This document shows, piece by piece, positions 55,753 through 62,836 of a stretch of 64,000 nt of DNA; position 1 is the first letter of the stretch; every line of letters begins with the position of its first letter. The DNA lies in assembly GCF_947500985.1 (NCBI RefSeq), contig NZ_CANMTX010000003.1, forward strand, positions 310,001 through 374,000, written 5' to 3'. A model generated the notes under the pieces. That model ran no database searches. It saw only the letters and a program-made list of their open reading frames with translations, and was not told the origin of the DNA. The position numbers and the translations under genes were made by a program. This DNA comes from an uncultured Maribacter sp. (lineage in GTDB: Bacteria; Bacteroidota; Bacteroidia; Flavobacteriales; Flavobacteriaceae).

Positions 55753-58380
55753 TTAACTATTTTCCTCTAGTTCCATAACTAGGTTTGCAACCAAGGCTGT
55801 CCAACCAGTTTGGTGAGAAGCTCCTAAACCTTTACCGGAATCGCCATCAAAAAACTCATAAAAGAAATGCTCTTTTTTAAAGTGCTCATTTTTAGTAAAT
55901 ACATGATTAGCATCTTCTGAATGGTACACAAACTTACCATCTTCATTAGGCTCAAACAATTTAATCAATCTTTTAGAAATCTCATTTGCTATTTCGTTCA
56001 AGTTTAATTTTACCCCAGAACCTGTTGGAAACTCATATACATATTGTTTACCGTAGTATGAGTAATATTTACGAAGCGATTGTACGATCATATAATTTAA
56101 AGGCAGCCAAATTGGTCCACGCCAATTAGAGTTACCTCCAAACATGTTAGATTGACTTTCCCCAGATTCATACGAAATTTGATGATGCCCGTTATGTTGA
56201 AAAACATACGGATGTTCTTCATGATATTTTGAAAGTGAGCGAATACCATAATCGGACAAGAACTCTTTTTCATCCAATAAACGAAACAACAGTTTCTCTA
56301 ATCGGAATCCGCGCATAATCGAGAATAGATAATTACCGTCTGAATTAAATTCTTCGATATTAGAAATCAAAGAAGCCAAATCTGGTCTAGTTCTAACAAT
56401 TTCTGCCGCTCTAACCTTAAAGTGCTTTAGCTCATCGAACAAATCTTTATGAATGATCTCTACAGCAAACATTGGTATAATACCAACCAATGACCTCACT
56501 TTTAATCGGTCTGTATTACCATTAGACATTTCTACAACATCATAATAGAAATTATCTTCATCATCCCAAAGTGAAATATCTTTTTGACCGATGTGGTGCA
56601 TTGCCCAAGCGATATTCAAGAAATGTCTAAAAAATTTAGCCACACTATCCTCATAATTCGGATTCTCTTTTGCCAGCTCAAGAGACATTCGAAGCATATT
56701 CAAGGTAAACATCGCCATCCAACTAGTAGCATCTGCCTGTTGCATACGTGTTATACCCTCTGGCATATGGTTACGATCAAAAACTCCAATATTATCCAAG
56801 CCTAAGAATCCGCCTTCAAAAAGGTTGGTTCCACTTTTATCTTTTTGGTTGACCCACCAAGTAAAGTTGACCAATAACTTCTGATACGCTTTTTCTAAAA
56901 AGTTTGTATCGCCTTTCCCTGTTCGTTTTTTATCTTTCTCATAAACCGTCCACACTGCCCATGAATGTACAGGTGGGTTTACGTCACTAAAATTCCATTC
57001 GTAGGCAGGTATTTGTCCATTAGGATGCATATAGCTTTCACGTAAAACCAATAGCAATTGCTCTTTAGCAAAATAAGGATCAATCTCTACGAAAGATGCC
57101 ATATGAAAAGCAAGATCCCATGCGGCATACCAAGGGTACTCCCATTTATCGGGCATAGAAATTACATGACGGTTGGTCAAATGTTCCCAATGTACATTTC
57201 TAGAATCTGTTCTATAAGGTTTAGCTTCTCCTGGTCCGCCAAACAGCCATTTATATACATCATAGTAATAGAACTGCTTCGTCCAAAGTAAACCAGAAAA
57301 GGCTTTTTTAGCAATTTCTTGTTGCTGAACCGGAAGTTCTTTTTTTAAGATATTACCATAAAACTCCTCACACTCTTTAATTCTCTTTTCAAAAATAGCA
57401 TCGTAATCACCCCATGGATCGGCAAGTTTCTTTTTACTAAGACGGACTTTTATTGATTTTTCTTCTCCAGATTTTAAACGAAGTTTATGCCACACAGCAA
57501 ATTTGGAACCTTTTTTATCTGGATTTACCGTTGGTTGCCCATCAACAACATGGTCATTGATACCATCTTTTACGTATTCGACCTCATTAGGTACACCGTA
57601 AATACGTTGGTTGTTAGTTTCGTTCTCACAGAAAAGCTGATCTCCATGCTCATGATAAAAATAGTAACGACCATTTCGCGTACTACGAGACTGTACAGAA
57701 CCATCTGAAATAGATTTCATCTCAGGTCTTTCAAACCTGTTGTTATGCTTCCAAAAATTACGAAACCACAAATGCGGAAGTACGTGAATATTAGCAGCTC
57801 TTGGACCTCTATTAACTACAGTAACCTTCATTAAAATATCACCAACATCTTCTTTGGCATATTCTATGAAGCAATCGAAATAAGTATTATTGGCAAAAGC
57901 CTTGGTATCTAAAATTTCGAATTCAGCTTCCTCACGACTTCTGCTTTTATTCTTTCTAACCAGCTCGGCATATGGAAACTTCTTATGCGGATACTTATAT
58001 AAATATTTGGCATACGAATGCGTAGGTGTAGAAACCTGATGAAAATAAAGTTCTTTTACATCTTCGCCATGGTTACCCTCATAATTAGTAAGACCGAATA
58101 AACGCTCTTTTAAAATGGAATCTTTTCCGTTCCAGAAAGCTGGTGCTAGACATAGAATTTCTCTAGAATCGCAAAATCCACCAATACCTTCTTCTCCCCA
58201 TCTATAGGCGTTACTACGTGCTTTGTCATGACCAACAAAACTCCATGCATGCCCTTCTGGACTATAATCTTCTCTTACTGTACCCCATTGGCGCTCTGCC
58301 AAATAAGGACCCCATCTTTTCCAGTTTTTATAATTATCCTCAACGGCTAATCTTTCTTCCTCAGCATTTTTATGGACCAT
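55753..58380 (-). CDS. GH63-like glucosidase, paralog B
   Basis: An 875-residue protein built like the gene at 45830: AERQWGTVREDYS, WGEEGIGGFCD, WEYPWYAAWDLAFH, PAYEWNFSDVNPPVHSW, LGLDNIGVFDRNHM, GNSNWRGPIWLPLNY and GKGLGASHQTGWTALVANL. It has no signal peptide, so it is cytosolic. The active-site segments match paralog A while the N-terminal and insert regions differ, pointing to divergence in substrate choice after duplication. Its upstream region has a -7 element and two inverted repeats. The clan fit is firm, but the substrate is not known. Confidence 0.9.
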   Translation of the reverse strand: MVHKNAEEERLAVEDNYKNWKRWGPYLAERQWGTVREDYSPEGHAWSFVGHDKARSNAYRWGEEGIGGFCDSREILCLAPAFWNGKDSILKERLFGLTNYEGNHGEDVKELYFHQVSTPTHSYAKYLYKYPHKKFPYAELVRKNKSRSREEAEFEILDTKAFANNTYFDCFIEYAKEDVGDILMKVTVVNRGPRAANIHVLPHLWFRNFWKHNNRFERPEMKSISDGSVQSRSTRNGRYYFYHEHGDQLFCENETNNQRIYGVPNEVEYVKDGINDHVVDGQPTVNPDKKGSKFAVWHKLRLKSGEEKSIKVRLSKKKLADPWGDYDAIFEKRIKECEEFYGNILKKELPVQQQEIAKKAFSGLLWTKQFYYYDVYKWLFGGPGEAKPYRTDSRNVHWEHLTNRHVISMPDKWEYPWYAAWDLAFHMASFVEIDPYFAKEQLLLVLRESYMHPNGQIPAYEWNFSDVNPPVHSWAVWTVYEKDKKRTGKGDTNFLEKAYQKLLVNFTWWVNQKDKSGTNLFEGGFLGLDNIGVFDRNHMPEGITRMQQADATSWMAMFTLNMLRMSLELAKENPNYEDSVAKFFRHFLNIAWAMHHIGQKDISLWDDEDNFYYDVVEMSNGNTDRLKVRSLVGIIPMFAVEIIHKDLFDELKHFKVRAAEIVRTRPDLASLISNIEEFNSDGNYLFSIMRGFRLEKLLFRLLDEKEFLSDYGIRSLSKYHEEHPYVFQHNGHHQISYESGESQSNMFGGNSNWRGPIWLPLNYMIVQSLRKYYSYYGKQYVYEFPTGSGVKLNLNEIANEISKRLIKLFEPNEDGKFVYHSEDANHVFTKNEHFKKEHFFYEFFDGDSGKGLGASHQTGWTALVANLVMELEENS

Positions 58381-58448
58381 AAAGTCTTTTTCAATTATAC
58401 ACTTTTCTTTTCAACTTTCATTGCGCAAGGGCAATCTAAAAAGTTTTA

Positions 58449-58502
58449 CAAATGTAATATCCGAACAGGATATCATGTTAAAAATACTATTTGTTATAGT
58501 AT
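58449..58502 (-). promoter_or_regulatory. Promoter and two inverted repeats of GH63 paralog B
   Basis: TACATTTG (-7, minus strand, 58449-58456) is directly followed upstream by ATATCC-gaaca-GGATAT (58457-58473) and then ATACTAT-ttgtt-ATAGTAT (58484-58502), both perfect inverted repeats with 5-nt centres. They cover the spacer and upstream promoter region and look like repressor or activator sites. The rest of the 319-bp gap (58381-58699) shows nothing else. Confidence 0.4.
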
Positions 58503-58699
58503 AAGATTGATTAACGTAGACATCAAGTGATTAGTATTACTTAATCTGTACAATATAGAGAAGTACACTGTTAACTTGTTAAAATTAACTTAGTTAAACT
58601 ATGAACATCATAATTTACATTTTGCAAGAGTAAATGTCTTTTATAACAGATTGTTAGAAATGACCGAAACTACCGGTTTATAATTAGAATGAAAATGCG

Positions 58700-59080
58700 T
58701 TAAGATTCTAATCGCCAAGGCGGATTTAATCTATTTTCACCACCGTAAAACAAAATTAGTTGATTGCCATCGAAATCTTTTAACCGTGCCTCTCTCCACA
58801 GCCACCTTTCATCTGTTGGTTCTTGATCAAATTGTATTCCGCTATTTTTAAGATGCTCGACCTTCTCATCAAGATCATCACATTCAAAATAAATATATAC
58901 ACCATCTCCTTCAGGTAATTTTACGACTAGGTGAATAGAAAAAGTTGAGTTCCCGTCCGGACATTCAAATCTCGCATAGTTAGGAAGCGATTTTACAATC
59001 AATTTTAATCCTAATTTTTCATAGAATGATATTGCTTTCTCGACATTTAAAGAAGGAACAGTTATTTGGTTTAGATTCAT
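58700..59080 (-). CDS. VOC/glyoxalase-superfamily protein
   Basis: A 126-residue small metalloprotein-like domain of the vicinal oxygen chelate superfamily. It shows the two beta-alpha-beta repeats: LNQITVPSLNVEKAISFYEKLG with FECPDGNSTFSIHLVV, and VYIYFECDDLDEKVEHLKNSG with ARLKDFDGNQLILFYGG. Possible metal ligands are His54 and Glu70-type positions plus a late acidic residue, but I cannot confirm them. It may detoxify or bind a small molecule. It is 36 bases upstream of the flavoprotein stop, on the same strand. Confidence 0.88.
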   Translation of the reverse strand: MNLNQITVPSLNVEKAISFYEKLGLKLIVKSLPNYARFECPDGNSTFSIHLVVKLPEGDGVYIYFECDDLDEKVEHLKNSGIQFDQEPTDERWLWREARLKDFDGNQLILFYGGENRLNPPWRLES

Positions 59081-59116
59081 ACAAGCAATATAAAATTATC
59101 ACTTAAAACATAAAAA

Positions 59117-60025
59117 CTAAAACTGCTCTTTAACCAATTCCATATTAATTACCGCACCTACCATAGTACCCGATGCTACAGAGTTTGCCAATGAACGCAT
59201 CTTTATACTATTATCGCCACAAGAGAATACACCTTCAATTGTAGTTTTGTACATGTTATCAACCTGAATGTAACCTTCTTCATTTAATTCGCAACCTAAT
59301 GCATCAGGTATATCGCTATGCTGAATAAAAGGCAAGGCAGCGTAGAGCGCTTCGTACTTTTCTTTACTTCCGTCTTCAAAAACGATGTTGTTTACATACC
59401 CGTTCTCATGTTCAACCTCAACAATTTTCTTATCTACAATATCGATATCATTATCTTTTAATTTGCTCAATTGTTCTGAAGAAAAAGAAGCTGGCTCATT
59501 AGTCAGCATACGAATATCTTTGGTGAGATTGTTTACCATAGGTGCTAAATGATAGGCGCGCTCACCGTTTGCGATAATACCTGTCTTTTTATTTCTAATC
59601 TCATACCCATGACAATACGGGCAATGAACAACAGAGATACCCCAACATTCAGCAAAACCCTTTATGTTGGGTATGATGTCTTTAATGCCGGTAGCAAAAA
59701 CCACTTTTTTAGCGGTATACGTTGCTCCCGTTGCCGTGCTAACAGAAAAGCCATTTTCATTCTTTGAACCGCCAACTGCTTTGTCATCTATGAAGCTTAC
59801 AGTCTCATATGCTAAAACTTGAGACTTTGCTATCGCACTAATCTCGCTGGGGGTTTTACCATCTTGTGTTAGAAAATTATGTGAGTGTGGCGTTTGCCTG
59901 TTACAAGGCTTACCGCTATCAATTACCAATACTTTTCTTAACGACCTACCTAAAGACATCGCTGCTGCTAAACCAGCGTAACTACCACCTACTATGATTA
60001 CATCAAAATTATTTGTTGCCTGCAT
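59117..60025 (-). CDS. Thioredoxin reductase-like FAD oxidoreductase with CPYC
   Basis: A 302-residue flavoprotein with FAD motif IIVGGSYAGLAAAMSLG (10-26), a redox-active CPYC at 135-138 in VVHCPYCHGYE, an NADPH-region segment GIIANGERAYHL and the FAD-binding end FSCGDN. Length and cysteine position resemble thioredoxin reductase, while CPYC resembles dithiol oxidases such as GliT/HlmI-type enzymes. It has the typical low-molecular-weight form. It is divergent from a Fur-family regulator across two operator-like repeats, so its expression is probably controlled by metal or redox state. Confidence 0.88.
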   Translation of the reverse strand: MQATNNFDVIIVGGSYAGLAAAMSLGRSLRKVLVIDSGKPCNRQTPHSHNFLTQDGKTPSEISAIAKSQVLAYETVSFIDDKAVGGSKNENGFSVSTATGATYTAKKVVFATGIKDIIPNIKGFAECWGISVVHCPYCHGYEIRNKKTGIIANGERAYHLAPMVNNLTKDIRMLTNEPASFSSEQLSKLKDNDIDIVDKKIVEVEHENGYVNNIVFEDGSKEKYEALYAALPFIQHSDIPDALGCELNEEGYIQVDNMYKTTIEGVFSCGDNSIKMRSLANSVASGTMVGAVINMELVKEQF

Positions 60026-60109
60026 ATTCTTTTAATAAAATATATTTAAATGAATTATTCCATTAGTTCTGACCACTAAAACGCTACATGATTTGATTTC
60101 ATCAAACTC

Positions 60110-60187
60110 ATTATTGCAACTTAATCGCATTAATAATTATCGGCAAATATATAAATAATTTGTATTATTGCAACTAAATCGCATTAA
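60110..60187. promoter_or_regulatory. Two 24-bp operator-like direct repeats between flavoprotein and Fur-family gene
   Basis: ATTATTGCAACTTAATCGCA plus TTAA at 60110-60133 and ATTATTGCAACTAAATCGCA plus TTAA at 60164-60187 differ by one base and start 54 bp apart. Each core (TGCAACTAAATCGCA type) is an imperfect palindrome (11 of 15 positions symmetric). The first abuts a TGAGTTTG-like -7 for the leftward gene (60102-60109). The second lies directly in front of the Fur-family ATG at 60201. Best read as binding sites of that regulator. A further palindrome TTTGAT-ttc-ATCAAA lies at 60092-60106. Confidence 0.7.
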
Positions 60188-60200
60188 AAGACATTTTTAA

Positions 60201-60575
60201 ATGAAAAGAAGAAATACAGCAACAAAAGATGCCGTGCTTTCTGTTATAGAAACTTCTGGCAAAGCCATGAGTCAAACTGCCATTGAAGAGAAAATAGGTG
60301 TTGTTATAAACAGGGCTACTATTTACCGTGTTTTAAATCGTTATTGTGAAGACGGAATTTTACATAGAATTGCGGCAGACAATGGTAGGCAATATTTCGC
60401 CATATGCGTAAAGTGCGATGAAGCTGAAGAATCTCTACATCATTTTCATTTTAGATGCGAGAAATGTGATACTATAGAATGCTTGCCTATTCCTGTTAAT
60501 TTCGCTCTGCCCAAAGATTATCAACTAACACAAGTAAACTGTGTGCTTTCTGGAGTTTGTAAAGATTGCGCTTAA
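60201..60575 (+). CDS. Fur-family metal-dependent repressor (Zur/Fur/PerR type)
   Basis: A 124-residue Fur-family regulator with an N-terminal winged helix (AVLSVIETSG and helix IGVVINRATIYRVLNRYCEDG) and a C-terminal metal/dimer domain with HHFHFRCEKC (His80, 81, 83; Cys86, 89) and a terminal CKDC (Cys120, 123) that forms the structural zinc site. An additional CxxC (CVKC, 69-72) sits between the wing and the histidine cluster. The absence of PerR or Fur hallmark segments I can rely on leaves the metal open; Zur-like is my preference. Two near-identical operator repeats precede its start. Confidence 0.9.
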   Translation: MKRRNTATKDAVLSVIETSGKAMSQTAIEEKIGVVINRATIYRVLNRYCEDGILHRIAADNGRQYFAICVKCDEAEESLHHFHFRCEKCDTIECLPIPVNFALPKDYQLTQVNCVLSGVCKDCA

Positions 60576-60598
60576 TATTAGCTCCTTAAGAAGTAGTA

Positions 60599-60916
60599 TT
60601 ACCCACCTTGTCCGTTCTCTAGGTTGATAGAAAAATAGTAATCAACCACAGTATAGAGTATCAATGCTAATAATTGAATAATCAATAGGTAACCCGCTTT
60701 TTTCTTGACGAAAAACAGGGTTGAAAAAACGATTAAAAACAAGAGATTAATAGTCATAAAAATCGGGAAGATGACCTCTTTATAAAATCGATCAAATTCT
60801 GTCAAATGACCATCTGGGAAACCTACCATAGCATTTGTATAATATAATAGACCAACTACAATCAAACTTATAACAATACCAATACCAGCAAATTTACGCT
60901 CCCTTATTATTTGCAT
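60599..60916 (-). CDS. Small membrane protein cotranscribed with an APC permease
   Basis: A 105-residue protein with about three membrane segments (IGIVISLIVVGLLYYTN, VIFPIFMTINLLFLIVFSTLF, AGYLLIIQLLALILYTVVDYY) and short loops. It starts 2 bases after the permease stop (60918), so it is in the same transcript and may be an accessory subunit or simply a co-regulated protein. No family is recognised. Its ending is polar and glycine-containing. Confidence 0.72.
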   Translation of the reverse strand: MQIIRERKFAGIGIVISLIVVGLLYYTNAMVGFPDGHLTEFDRFYKEVIFPIFMTINLLFLIVFSTLFFVKKKAGYLLIIQLLALILYTVVDYYFSINLENGQGG

Positions 60917-60917
60917 A

Positions 60918-62204
60918 CTACACTACTTTAGTTTCGGTCTTTTTATAAACTAGTTCAAGAATAAAACAAAAAACAATTATACCTAATGCGGTTAACACCC
61001 CTACTTTATTCTCAGAAAACTGCTGAATAATCAATGTCGAAAAAGCCAATAAACAAAGTACACTTGCCAGTAAATGAATATAACTTCTAGATTCTAGTTC
61101 TTTGTGTTCTTTGTAACCGATGTAATTTACGATGCAAAAAATCAACAAAAAGCCTGCACTACCCGCTGTTGATATACTTTTCAGATTAAACAGATTAACC
61201 AATGCAATTGACAGCAATGCCGTTATTAAAAACCCTATAGGTTTACCCCAAAAAATATGGCAAAAATACTTCGGCAACTCGTCGTCTTCTGCGATGTCAT
61301 AATTAACCCTGCCACTACCTAATACAGTAGCGTTAATAGCTGAAAAAGTGGAAATCAATGCCGTAACGGTCATAACGGTAAAACCAATTTGACCTAATGT
61401 TGGCTCTGCGGCTTTTGCCAATACATAATCTTGGGCATCTGCTATCTGATTAAATGGTAAGGCACCAACAGTTACGATAGCAATAAGAATATATAATATG
61501 ATTACAAAACCAACAGCACCAAAATAAGCCTTGGCCGTATTCTTCTCTCTATCTTTTAAATCGGCTACGGAATTTGCAATTAATTCGAAACCCTCATATG
61601 CAACAAAAATGACCATACCACCAGAAAGTATGAGCATGGGGCTCTCCCAATTTTCGGGTGATAATTGTTGTAAATTTTCTGGATGAGCAGACAACCCATA
61701 AAAACCTACACCAATAAATGCAACCAGAATACATAGTTTTATGATCACTGCCATAGACTCTATCTCACTAACCAGCTTAACACTTAAATAGTTGATGAGC
61801 AGTGCAATTAGTAAGATGGATGTTTGAAATATACGTGTGTCGATTTCTTTTGAACCTGAAACCGAAAGTAATTCGGTCGCATAGGATCCAAATGCCGATG
61901 CGTAGAGTGCTAGCATAACAATATAACTGATCCACAACAGATTATTGATACCGCCAGCGAAAATTCCGTTACCAAAGTGTTGATGCACGAACTTTACTGT
62001 ACCACCATTTTCTGGATATTTCTTTGAAAGTTTAGCATACGAATATGCAGTTAGCAATGCAATTATACCTGCCCAAAGAAATGCGACCGGTGTTGCACCT
62101 TTAGCCAAGGCCACCGCAAGCCCAAGAACGGCAAAAATACCGCCACCGACCATACCGCCTATACCTATAGAGATAGCATCTTTAAGTCCGATTTTCTTAT
62201 CCAT
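60918..62204 (-). CDS. APC-family amino acid permease
   Basis: A 428-residue inner-membrane transporter with about 12 membrane helices. The start DAISIGIGGMVGGGIFAVLG carries the glycine-rich helix 1 loop of the APC superfamily, and helix 6 region FVAYEGFELIANSVADLKDRE matches the conserved EGFE-type segment seen in amino acid permeases. The cargo is likely an amino acid or amine. First gene of an operon with the 105-residue membrane protein. The GNAT gene upstream ends 24 bases before its start on the same strand, so it may join the same transcript. Confidence 0.9.
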   Translation of the reverse strand: MDKKIGLKDAISIGIGGMVGGGIFAVLGLAVALAKGATPVAFLWAGIIALLTAYSYAKLSKKYPENGGTVKFVHQHFGNGIFAGGINNLLWISYIVMLALYASAFGSYATELLSVSGSKEIDTRIFQTSILLIALLINYLSVKLVSEIESMAVIIKLCILVAFIGVGFYGLSAHPENLQQLSPENWESPMLILSGGMVIFVAYEGFELIANSVADLKDREKNTAKAYFGAVGFVIILYILIAIVTVGALPFNQIADAQDYVLAKAAEPTLGQIGFTVMTVTALISTFSAINATVLGSGRVNYDIAEDDELPKYFCHIFWGKPIGFLITALLSIALVNLFNLKSISTAGSAGFLLIFCIVNYIGYKEHKELESRSYIHLLASVLCLLAFSTLIIQQFSENKVGVLTALGIIVFCFILELVYKKTETKVV

Positions 62205-62228
62205 TTCCCTGTACTTTAGTTCATAATA

Positions 62229-62777
62229 TTAATTACGCACATCAGTTTCTAGAATGGCGTACTCAAAACTATCTGACCATCCGGATTGTAAGGGGAGAAT
62301 TTTCCGCTTTCGACCTTCTTGTTTCATCCCTACTTTTTCCATCACCTTTGCCGAACCTATATTAGCTACTGCACAGCCTGCTTCTATTCGATGAAGCTGA
62401 AGCACATCGAATCCGTAGTTCAAAACTGCTTTTAAAGATTCTGTTGCATAACCTTTATTCCAATAATCGAGATGTAGTTTATACCAAACCTCTGCCCTCT
62501 TATATTTTTTAGGACCCAATCTTAATCCGAATAAACCAATAAATTCACCATTCGTTTTATGCTGAATAGCAAAGGTATAATTTCGGATTTCGGCAGCGTT
62601 ATTAGCTTCGACCCAAGGAGTTATCACTTCACGGGTTTCTTGTAGGTTTTCAGGTATACCAAGGGTATTGAATTTATCTGTTTCGGGTATGATATGTAAG
62701 CGATGAATAACTTCTACATCTGCCACGCCAATTAGCCTTAATTCTAATCGATCTGTTTGTATTTTGAGTTTGTTCAT
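62229..62777 (-). CDS. GNAT acetyltransferase (RimJ/RimL type)
   Basis: A 182-residue acetyltransferase of the ribosomal-protein-acetylating type. It shows RLELRLIGVADVEVIHRLH, GLFGLRLGPKKYKRAEVWY, the acetyl-CoA motif DYWNKGYATESLKAVL (Q/R-x-x-G-x-A in the variant NKGYAT) and ANIGSAKVMEKVGMKQEGRKR. The substrate is unknown. It is upstream of the permease by 24 bases and follows the kinase gene on the same strand, with its own -7 element just before it. Confidence 0.88.
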   Translation of the reverse strand: MNKLKIQTDRLELRLIGVADVEVIHRLHIIPETDKFNTLGIPENLQETREVITPWVEANNAAEIRNYTFAIQHKTNGEFIGLFGLRLGPKKYKRAEVWYKLHLDYWNKGYATESLKAVLNYGFDVLQLHRIEAGCAVANIGSAKVMEKVGMKQEGRKRKILPLQSGWSDSFEYAILETDVRN

Positions 62778-62815
62778 GGCTGATGTGATACGTATTGAAA
62801 CTATAAATATAACTT

Positions 62816-62823
62816 CAAATATA
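62816..62823 (-). promoter_or_regulatory. Putative -7 element TATATTTG of the GNAT gene
   Basis: Perfect TAnnTTTG on the minus strand, between the kinase stop and the GNAT ATG, leaving a leader of about 34 bases. No clear -33. Confidence 0.4.
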
Positions 62824-62836
62824 GGTGTTGAAGATT

